Below the pieces are notes generated by a model. That model had not been told where the DNA came from and ran no database searches. It saw nothing but the letters and a program-made list of their open reading frames with translations. 6,411 bases of DNA from Ruminococcus sp. (GTDB lineage Bacteria > Bacillota > Clostridia > Oscillospirales > Acutalibacteraceae): the NCBI GenBank assembly GCA_022510985.1, contig JAFLSL010000066.1, positions 1 to 6,411 on the forward strand, read 5' to 3'. The position numbers and the translations under genes were made by a program. This document shows positions 1 to 4,552 of the stretch, piece by piece (positions within the stretch are counted from its first letter, which is position 1; each line of letters opens with the position of its first letter).

Positions 1-1
1 G

Positions 2-667
2 ATTAAGAGATATGCTTTGCAGGACGCTAAATTTCTTTTAAAGCATAAAGTTAAGATGATAATAGCTGCCTGCGGAACAGTCAGCTCAGTTGCAACAAAC
101 CTTAAACACGATCTGCCTATTCCCTACACCGGCGTTGTATCGCCGACTTGCTATGCCGCGGCTAAGGCTACGAAGAATAAAAAAATCGGCGTTATCGGTA
201 CGAGTGCTACAATAAACAGCCATAGCTACCGCAACCTGATTAAGAAGTTTGACAGCGAAATTGAGGTTATCGAACAGGATTGCCCGCTCTTTGTTCCGCT
301 TGTTGAAAACGGCTTTATCGACAAGGATGACGAGGTAGTACGCCTTGTTATCGAAAGATATATGACAAAAATCAAGGATGCAGGTGCCGATACTGTTATT
401 CTCGGCTGCACACACTACCCCATCATCAAGGACGCCATTTCCTCTGTTATGGGAAGTGATATAACGCTCATTGACAGCGGTAAGGAAACCGCAATTTACG
501 CGGCTAAAATTCTAAAGGAAAATGACCTGCTCAACGACAGTTCAGAAATCGGCACAAGCGAATTTTATGTTTCGGATACGCCTGACGGTTTTGAGAATAT
601 TGCAAGCGTATTTCTCGGCGAAAACGTAAGCCACAAGGTTGAGCAGATTAACATTGAACTTTACTAA
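2..667 (+). CDS. murI: glutamate racemase, 5'-truncated by window edge
   Basis: This enzyme interconverts L- and D-glutamate in the cytoplasm and supplies D-Glu for peptidoglycan precursors. The reading frame is open from base 2 (IKRYALQDAKFLL...), so the first possible start in view, a TTG at 17, is internal. About 45-50 N-terminal residues are missing, including the expected DSGxGG catalytic Asp region. Seen here: the first catalytic-Cys segment AACGTVSS (bases ~65-88), the substrate-loop segment IGVIGTSATINSHSY (~191-235), and the second catalytic-Cys segment VILGCTHYP (~395-421). The two cysteines that act as the racemisation acid/base pair are both present. The usual CNT triplet at the first Cys reads CGT. 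The C-terminus and TAA stop look normal. The next gene starts 18 bp downstream, which suggests an operon. The family assignment is very likely; strict glutamate specificity is inferred. Confidence 0.93.
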   Translation: MKRYALQDAKFLLKHKVKMIIAACGTVSSVATNLKHDLPIPYTGVVSPTCYAAAKATKNKKIGVIGTSATINSHSYRNLIKKFDSEIEVIEQDCPLFVPLVENGFIDKDDEVVRLVIERYMTKIKDAGADTVILGCTHYPIIKDAISSVMGSDITLIDSGKETAIYAAKILKENDLLNDSSEIGTSEFYVSDTPDGFENIASVFLGENVSHKVEQINIELY

Positions 668-685
668 CTCTTCAAAGGTGAGGAT

Positions 686-1123
686 ATGGAAAAGAAAAAG
701 AACGAGTACCTTATCTCCGTGACGGGTATTCAAGAGGTTGACGGAGAAAAGGATAAAATTGAATTGCAGACTGTCGGAAATTATCTGATAAAACCCGACC
801 ACGCATACATAGGATACAAGGAATACGACGAGGAAAATCCGTCAATCTCCTCTAACAACGTAGTTAAGGTTGAAAACGAGGACAAGGTTACGATAATCAG
901 AAACGGTGAAATTCAGACGCGGCTTATTCTCGAAAAAGGCAGACGGCATCAATGTCACTACCGAACACTTATGGGCGACCTTATGATTGGCGTGTTCGCT
1001 GACACAATTCACAACGAACTAACCGAAAACGGCGGCAAGCTCCACGTTAAGTATTCGCTTGATTTTAACAACGAGCTTATTTCTAATAACGAATTTTACA
1101 TTGATATAGAGGAAAAAGGGTGA
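686..1123 (+). CDS. ywiB: DUF1934 (YwiB-like) small beta-barrel protein
   Basis: A 145-residue protein with the pattern of the DUF1934/YwiB family. The N-terminal strand EYLISVTGIQ is followed by a Gly/Asp/Glu-rich segment asking for a change of sign in charge (DGEKDKIELQT). A YIGYKEYDEE strand, a central IRNGEIQTRLILEKGRRHQCHY segment and a C-terminal GGKLHVKYSLDFNNELISNNEF strand pair complete it. Family members are predicted calycin-like eight-stranded barrels. Their biochemical role is unknown, and no catalytic motif or signal peptide is visible. The ribosome site AAAGGTGAGG (674-683) lies just 2 nt before the ATG by its last base, with the AGGTG core at usual distance, supporting this start. 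It sits between murI and argS; in Bacillus subtilis ywiB also lies directly upstream of argS, which strengthens the call. Co-transcription with both neighbours is inferred from the short gaps. The symbol follows the Bacillus homologue. Confidence 0.85.
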   Translation: MEKKKNEYLISVTGIQEVDGEKDKIELQTVGNYLIKPDHAYIGYKEYDEENPSISSNNVVKVENEDKVTIIRNGEIQTRLILEKGRRHQCHYRTLMGDLMIGVFADTIHNELTENGGKLHVKYSLDFNNELISNNEFYIDIEEKG

Positions 1124-1127
1124 AATT

Positions 1128-2861
1128 ATGCAAACATTAAACACCGCAAAAAAACAGCTTGAAACTGCGGTCACATCCGCAATCGAGAAAGCTATAAAAA
1201 ACGGAGAACTTGCTCAGGCAGAAATTCCCGAATATATAATAGAAACTCCGGCGGACAGAAAAAACGGCGATCTCGCAACAAATGTCGCTATGGCGGGTGC
1301 AAGAGCTTTCAAAACAGCTCCCATAAAAATTGCACAGGCGATTACCGCTAACATTGAACTTAGCGATACTTTTTTTGAGAAGTGCGAAATTGCGGGTCCC
1401 GGATTCATTAACTTCTTTTACTCGGGCAATTTTTACGCGTCGGTTTTAAGAGATGTCGAGGACGAAGGAGAAAATTACGGTAGCTCCGATTTTGGCGAAG
1501 GCAAGAAAATTAATGTAGAATTTGTATCAGCAAATCCCACGGGTCCGATGCATATGGGCAACGCAAGAGGCGGTGCACTCGGCGACTGCTTAGCCGCTGT
1601 ACTCAAAAAGGCCGGCTATAATTCCTATAGAGAATTTTATGTTAATGATGCAGGTAATCAAATTGAGAAGTTCGCTTGCTCCTTAGAGGCAAGATATCTT
1701 CAAATTTATAAAGACGACATTGAATTCCCCGAGGACGGATATCAAGGCTCGGACATCACCGACCACGCTCGTGCATACGCTGACGAATTCGGCGACAAGC
1801 TTGTTAGTGTTCCGGTTGAAGAACGCAGAAAAACACTCGTTGAATATGCTTTGCCGAAGAACATCTCTAAAATGCAGAGCGATATGGAAAAGTACAAGAT
1901 TTTCTACGATAAATGGTTCTTTGAATCAACTCTGCACGAAAGCGGAAAGGTTAAAGCTGTTGTCGATTTACTTACCGAAAAGGGGCTTACCTACGAAAAA
2001 GAGGGTGCAATTTGGTACAAAAACAAGCAGGTATGCACTGATATTCTTCTCAAGGAAGGCAAGACTCAGGACTATATAGATAAGCTTGAGCTTAAGGACG
2101 ATGTGCTTATCCGTCAAAACGGCAACCCGACATATTTCACCGCCGATATCGCATACCACAAGGATAAGTTTGACCGAGGATTTGAAACCTGCATCGACAT
2201 TTGGGGTGCGGATCACCACGGTCACATTATGAGAATGAAGGGTGCTATGGACGCTATCGGGCTTGACGGCGACAAGCTCAATATCGTTTTGATGCAGCTT
2301 GTTAAGCTCGTATCAGGCGGACAAGTTGTCAAAATGAGCAAGCGTACGGGCAAGGCAATTCAGCTCGGCGATTTGCTTGACGAGGTTCCCGTAGACAGTG
2401 CACGTTTCCTTTTCAACACAAGAGAGGCAAACACACAGATGGACTTTGACCTCGACATTGCGGTTCAACAGGATAATCAAAATCCCGTTTACTACGTTCA
2501 GTATGCTCACGCAAGAATTTGCAGTATTATAAAGGCACTTCAAAAAGACGGAATTCAGGCGAGAAAATGCACTGACGACGAGCTTAAGCTATTAACAAAA
2601 TCCGAAGAGATGGAGCTTATAAATCATATCGCAACATTCTCGGACGAAATTGTAGCGGCGGCGAAGGAATACGACCCGACAAAAATCACACGATATGTAA
2701 CTCAAACTGCTACCCTATTCCATAAATTCTACAATGCGTCAAGAGTTAAGGTCGAGGACGAAAGCTTAATGCAGGCAAGGCTTGCACTTTGTTTAGCTGT
2801 TAAGACTGTTATCAAAAATGTTCTCGATATGTTCAATATTGAGTGTCCCGAGAGTATGTAA
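1128..2861 (+). CDS. argS: arginyl-tRNA synthetase
   Basis: Class I aminoacyl-tRNA synthetase that attaches arginine to tRNA-Arg using ATP, in the cytoplasm. The 577-residue length is normal for the bacterial family. Domain order: N-terminal Add1 tRNA-recognition domain (~1-100, with the conserved PADRKNGDLATNVAM and AGPGFINF segments); Rossmann catalytic core with EFVSANPTGPMHMGNARGG (~131-149), where HMGN at 142-145 is the HIGH signature; DIWGADHHGHIMRM (~357-370); the KMSKR signature at 402-406 in VVKMSKRTGKA; and a C-terminal all-helical DALR anticodon-binding domain beginning near NPVYYVQYAHARI (~452-464). All core motifs are intact. The start ATG lies 4 bp after the ywiB stop, with a purine-rich GGAAAAAGGG (1111-1120) ribosome site that overlaps the end of ywiB, so the two are probably translationally coupled. 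Transcription is expected to end at the 3003-3030 hairpin. No T-box-like leader is possible inside this 4-bp gap. Confidence 0.98.
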   Translation: MQTLNTAKKQLETAVTSAIEKAIKNGELAQAEIPEYIIETPADRKNGDLATNVAMAGARAFKTAPIKIAQAITANIELSDTFFEKCEIAGPGFINFFYSGNFYASVLRDVEDEGENYGSSDFGEGKKINVEFVSANPTGPMHMGNARGGALGDCLAAVLKKAGYNSYREFYVNDAGNQIEKFACSLEARYLQIYKDDIEFPEDGYQGSDITDHARAYADEFGDKLVSVPVEERRKTLVEYALPKNISKMQSDMEKYKIFYDKWFFESTLHESGKVKAVVDLLTEKGLTYEKEGAIWYKNKQVCTDILLKEGKTQDYIDKLELKDDVLIRQNGNPTYFTADIAYHKDKFDRGFETCIDIWGADHHGHIMRMKGAMDAIGLDGDKLNIVLMQLVKLVSGGQVVKMSKRTGKAIQLGDLLDEVPVDSARFLFNTREANTQMDFDLDIAVQQDNQNPVYYVQYAHARICSIIKALQKDGIQARKCTDDELKLLTKSEEMELINHIATFSDEIVAAAKEYDPTKITRYVTQTATLFHKFYNASRVKVEDESLMQARLALCLAVKTVIKNVLDMFNIECPESM

Positions 2862-2880
2862 TTTTCTATCGAAAATTACA
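2857..2880. repeat. AT-rich perfect inverted repeat overlapping the argS stop codon
   Basis: Arms 2857-2866 (TGTAATTTTC) and 2871-2880 (GAAAATTACA) are perfect 10-bp complements around a TATC loop. The argS TAA stop (2859-2861) lies in the left arm. No T-tract follows on either strand, so it is not a normal intrinsic terminator. It could be an mRNA 3'-end stabiliser or the edge of a palindromic repeat. The structure is seen directly; the role is unknown. Confidence 0.6.
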
Positions 2881-2898
2881 ATTAAGAATTCCCAACGA

Positions 2899-2943
2899 AA
2901 ACATTTATGATATATTCAAAGCAAGATAGAAACATAAATGTTT
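2899..2943. repeat. inverted repeat, 11-bp arms, in the argS-degV spacer
   Basis: AAACATTTATG (2899-2909) and CATAAATGTTT (2933-2943) are perfect complements with a 23-nt AT-rich loop. A flanking outer pair, ATTCCC (2888-2893) and GGGAAT (2965-2970), could close around it, and its right half lies within the short repeat at 2964-2987. There is no T-tract directly after it. It lies in the 3' trailer of the argS operon, upstream of the terminator. It may be the body of a palindromic intergenic element; function unknown. Confidence 0.55.
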
Positions 2944-2963
2944 GTGGAAAATCAATTTAATAT

Positions 2964-2987
2964 AGGGAATGCACGGGATGACGTAGA
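2964..2987 (+). repeat. short dispersed repeat, copy A
   Basis: This 24-nt sequence contains GGGAATGCACGG followed by GATGACGTAGA. It matches 4087-4110 in the same orientation at 21 of 24 positions; the differences are at repeat positions 14, 19 and 22. It ends 15 nt before the 3003-3030 terminator stem. It is much less AT-rich than the surrounding spacer, so a chance match is unlikely. It could be the conserved end of a small repeat element or of a structured RNA. Confidence 0.6.
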
Positions 2988-3002
2988 TATATAATAATAA
3001 AA

Positions 3003-3030
3003 AAAACGGTAGGATAAATCCTACCGTTTT
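3003..3030. terminator. bidirectional intrinsic terminator between argS and degV
   Basis: A 12-bp perfect stem, AAAACGGTAGGA (3003-3014) with TCCTACCGTTTT (3019-3030), has a TAAA loop. On the + strand it is followed by TTTTCTTACTTTTTCTT, and on the - strand by seven T residues and then ATTATTATATAT. It therefore fits both convergent transcripts. The degV stop lies only 11 nt before the stem on the - strand; argS ends 141 nt before it on the + strand. Confidence 0.93.
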
Positions 3031-3041
3031 CTTACTTTTTC

Positions 3042-3884
3042 TTACTTTCTGATAAAGAGGATACCGAGTGTATTCGGTCCGCAGTGCGAAGTTACGGTGC
3101 AGCCTGCGGTGGTTTCAAGTATTTCATCAAAATCGAAGTATTTCTTAATTTCTGCCTTAACCTTCTCTACAACATCAGGGTTGCATTTCGTATGGGTAAT
3201 AAAAATTCTTTTGGTGCTGATATCGTTCCTGCCGTTTAAGCGTTCGGTAACATAGTTTAGGATAACTCTGTCGATAATTCCGCGGTATTTTTTAGAAGGC
3301 TTCATTTTTCCGTCAATAACCTCAATGCAGGGTTTTAGCTTTAAGAGATTTGCACCGAGTGCGGCAATTGCCGAGCAACGACCGCCTTTATGAAGATAGT
3401 CAATGCTGTCAACAACAAAGCTTGCCTCAACACGGGAGGTAAGGCTGTCACATTCATTTTTGATTTCCTCAGCTGATTTTCCTTCGAGGGCAAGGTCGGC
3501 ACCGTGAAGAACAACAAGTCCCTGACCTGTTGAGAGGTTTCTTGAGTCAACAACATATACATCGCCGACTTCCTCAGCGGCGATACAAGCGTTATGGTAA
3601 GTGCTTGAAAAATCGCTGCTGATTGAAAAATGTACAATTGAGTAGCCCCGGCTTTTCCAGATCTTAAAAACTTCGATATAGTCGCCTACATTAGCAGCAG
3701 AGGTTTTCGGAAGTTTACCTGTTTTGTCAACATAGTCATAGATATTATCAGGGGTAACCTCAGTTCCGTCTTTTTTAGCGGTGTCCCCCATTGAGACATA
3801 AAGAGGGATTATAGAAATATCATATTTCTCAATAAGCTCCGGGGATAAATCGCAAGTGCTGTCGGATATAATTTTTACATTCAT
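3042..3884 (-). CDS. DegV family (FakB-like) fatty-acid-binding protein
   Basis: DegV-family proteins bind a long-chain fatty acid between two alpha/beta domains. In Firmicutes the FakB members present it to the kinase FakA, which makes acyl-phosphate for phospholipid synthesis. The 280-residue length is typical. Seen: N-terminal VKIISDSTCDL (3-13); KTSAAN (60-65), in the place of the usual TSQP-type ligand loop; HFSISSDFSSTYHNA (85-99), matching the SSxLSGTY loop; VVDSRNLSTGQG (111-122); the family hallmark YLHKGGRCSAIAALGANLLKLKP (163-185); and the C-terminal SHCGPNTLGILF (266-277). No signal peptide or membrane segment is seen. A strong AGGAGGT site (3890-3896) sits 5 nt before the ATG and fixes the start. 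It is a single-gene transcript with its own promoter and terminator, and no fakA-like partner is in the window. The family is certain; the exact lipid ligand and pathway role are inferred. I give no symbol because genomes carry several paralogues. Confidence 0.94.
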   Translation of the reverse strand: MNVKIISDSTCDLSPELIEKYDISIIPLYVSMGDTAKKDGTEVTPDNIYDYVDKTGKLPKTSAANVGDYIEVFKIWKSRGYSIVHFSISSDFSSTYHNACIAAEEVGDVYVVDSRNLSTGQGLVVLHGADLALEGKSAEEIKNECDSLTSRVEASFVVDSIDYLHKGGRCSAIAALGANLLKLKPCIEVIDGKMKPSKKYRGIIDRVILNYVTERLNGRNDISTKRIFITHTKCNPDVVEKVKAEIKKYFDFDEILETTAGCTVTSHCGPNTLGILFIRK

Positions 3885-3918
3885 ATTTTACCTCCTATTT
3901 TTTTAAGGATTGTAATTA

Positions 3919-3947
3919 ATTTTAGCATACAAAGAATATAAAAGCAA
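3919..3947 (-). promoter_or_regulatory. sigma-A-type promoter for the degV-family gene
   Basis: Read on the - strand, a -35 TTGCTT (3942-3947), a 17-bp spacer and a -10 TAAAAT (3919-3924) preceded by TGC give an extended -10. Transcription would start near 3912, leaving a leader of about 28 nt that holds the AGGAGGT site. Spacing and position fit well; there is no room for a riboswitch. Confidence 0.75.
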
Positions 3948-3980
3948 TTAATAATTAACAATTAATGATTAATAATTGAC
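3945..3980. repeat. AT-rich near-palindromic spacer repeat
   Basis: The stretch is built from repeated AATTAATAATTA-like units and runs from CAATTA (3945-3950) to TAATTG (3973-3978). Its two halves are imperfect inverted copies. Such strings recur in intergenic regions of gut Clostridia, from general familiarity rather than a search. It overlaps the -35 of the degV promoter at one end and a possible + strand -35 (3976-3981) at the other, so it separates two divergent promoters. Confidence 0.5.
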
Positions 3981-4007
3981 CTCTTACGGAAAATGCTGAT
4001 ATATAAT
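3976..4007 (+). promoter_or_regulatory. possible + strand promoter in the 3885-4197 spacer
   Basis: TTGACC (3976-3981) is followed after 18 bp by TATATA (4000-4005), which has a TGA just before it; the overlapping TATAAT at 4002-4007 would leave 20 bp. Together they make a plausible but not perfect extended -10 promoter. There is no protein gene downstream on this strand, so if it is active it would make an untranslated RNA beginning near 4013. AT-rich spacers give false matches easily. Confidence 0.4.
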
Positions 4008-4086
4008 ATAAGTCTATCGCAGAACTTATCCTCTCTACCCGAAATTTGGCAGTGGATCAAAGGTCAGGGGGATATGGAGATAAGAA

Positions 4087-4110
4087 AGGGAATGCACGGT
4101 ATGATGTGGA
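4087..4110 (+). repeat. short dispersed repeat, copy B
   Basis: Same 24-nt unit as 2964-2987 (21 of 24 identical), with GGGAATGCACGG intact and GTATGATGTGGA at the right end. It ends 13 nt before the stem of the 4124-4146 hairpin. As with copy A, it lies just beyond the terminator of a - strand gene. The left flank, by contrast, shows no clear similarity to copy A, so the shared block is short. Confidence 0.6.
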
Positions 4111-4123
4111 AAATTAAAAATAA

Positions 4124-4146
4124 AAGCGAGCTATAAAAGCTCGCTT
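4124..4146 (-). terminator. intrinsic terminator of the small acidic gene
   Basis: A 9-bp perfect stem, AAGCGAGCT (4124-4132) with AGCTCGCTT (4138-4146), has a five-base ATAAA loop. On the - strand it is followed by TTTATTTTTAATTTT, a good T-rich tract. It lies about 51 nt after the stop of the 62-codon gene. On the + strand the stem is followed by AAACTACAAAA, so termination in that direction should be weak. Confidence 0.85.
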
Positions 4147-4197
4147 AAACTACAAAAATATATTCAAATTAAGATTATATTTCTCGGCTGACAGATA

Positions 4198-4386
4198 TTA
4201 GAAGATATCGTCAATGTCTCCTTCGTCTTCACCGTAGTTACCATCATCAGGATCTGATGAACTCGGTGGAGTTTCCATATCGTTCGTATCTTGTTCAATA
4301 TCCGGATTGGATGCAGAAAGAACATCCTCAAGTAAGTCTATATATAGCCATTCAAATTCAGGAGAAACATATAATTTTTTAAGCAT
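4198..4386 (-). CDS. small acidic protein, 62 residues, leader-like N-terminus
   Basis: I do not recognise a named family. The N-terminal third, MLKKLYVSPEFEWLYIDLLEDVLSAS, is basic then hydrophobic/amphipathic. It has the KKxYxxPEFE...EDVLxxS pattern seen in many short, mostly uncharacterised Clostridia proteins (from general familiarity). The rest (~27-62) is low-complexity and highly acidic, with NPDIEQDTND, then PPSSSDPDDG, then EDEGDIDDIF. It has no Cys, Lys or Arg after residue 4 and no transmembrane segment or clear signal peptide. The gene is well supported: a strong AGGGAGGT ribosome site (4393-4400) lies 6 nt before ATG, a good promoter (4427-4455) sits upstream and a terminator (4124-4146) downstream. 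It is therefore a monocistronic unit. It follows the secreted-protein gene on the same strand with a 166-bp gap. A modified-peptide precursor (leader plus core) is one possibility, but no maturation enzyme is in view. Real gene: likely; function: unknown. Confidence 0.78.
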   Translation of the reverse strand: MLKKLYVSPEFEWLYIDLLEDVLSASNPDIEQDTNDMETPPSSSDPDDGNYGEDEGDIDDIF

Positions 4387-4426
4387 TTTTTTACCTCCCT
4401 GTTAATGTACATCATAATTCTAATTA

Positions 4427-4455
4427 ATTATACACTAAACAATAATATAAATCAA
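4427..4455 (-). promoter_or_regulatory. sigma-A-type promoter for the small acidic gene
   Basis: On the - strand, -35 TTGATT (4450-4455), a 17-bp spacer and a perfect -10 TATAAT (4427-4432) are present. The start of transcription would be near 4420, with a leader of about 33 nt carrying the AGGGAGGT site. Just upstream lies a 6-bp dyad, CGGCAA (4459-4464) and TTGCCG (4486-4491), with a 21-nt gap that could be a regulator site. Confidence 0.78.
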
Positions 4456-4516
4456 GTACGGCAAAAATAAATTATATACAAAATCTTGCCGATTATTTGT
4501 ACAATATATACAATTA

Positions 4517-4540
4517 GCTCCCTCCCTCACGAGAGGGAGC
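4517..4540. repeat. GC-rich hairpin after the secreted-protein gene
   Basis: GCTCCCTC (4517-4524) pairs perfectly with GAGGGAGC (4533-4540). A second register pairs CTCCCTC (4522-4528) with the same right arm around an ACGA loop. It lies 12 nt beyond the TAA of the large - strand gene, where a terminator is expected. However, the T-rich tract (CTTGATTTTTATTTATT) is on the + strand side, and the - strand continues TAATTGTATATATTG. It may be an imperfect terminator or a remnant of a GCTCCCTC-type palindromic repeat of the sort common in gut Clostridia. Confidence 0.6.
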
Positions 4541-4552
4541 CTTGATTTTTAT

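Larger units (their letters stand above)
4013..4146 (+). ncRNA. candidate structured RNA or dispersed repeat element
   Basis: This makes up most of the gene-free 3885-4197 stretch. It has markedly higher G+C than its flanks (for example 4057-4080), which is odd for a spacer in this genome. Pairable segments are CTTATC (4025-4030) with GATAAG (4079-4084), and alternatively TATCCTCT (4027-4034) with GGGGGATA (4067-4074, two G-U pairs); the two pairings exclude each other. It contains the short repeat copy B and ends in the 4124-4146 hairpin, although that hairpin has a weak T-tract on this strand. I do not recognise a known riboswitch or small RNA. A palindromic repeat with no RNA role is an equally good reading. 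Confidence 0.3.

Noticed and set aside
1720..2079. A 119-codon + strand frame within argS, and several - strand frames across argS and murI.
   Set aside because: They overlap fully conserved coding sequence of argS and murI and have no ribosome sites or recognisable domains.
3031..3050. Short tandem CTTACTTT duplication at the 3' end of the degV gene.
   Set aside because: Two copies of an 8-nt T-rich word next to a terminator T-tract are easily produced by slippage and have no evident role.
4013..4119. Another + strand frame that reads GNARYDVEN at the repeat, with GNARDDVDI at copy A.
   Set aside because: The peptides match only because the DNA repeat matches. Copy B has no credible start codon and copy A is only a few codons from stops, so there is no evidence of protein selection.
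4074..4136. A 20-codon + strand reading frame (MEIRKGMHGMMW...) running into the 4124-4146 hairpin.
   Set aside because: The G-rich stretch before it is only about 2 nt from the ATG, the stop lies in the hairpin loop, and the equivalent frame at repeat copy A is interrupted by stops. It is more likely chance coding in a repeat.
3885..4197. Search of the 313-bp spacer for tRNA genes, CRISPR repeats or known riboswitch consensus.
   Set aside because: No cloverleaf, no regularly spaced direct repeats and no known aptamer core was recognised by eye.
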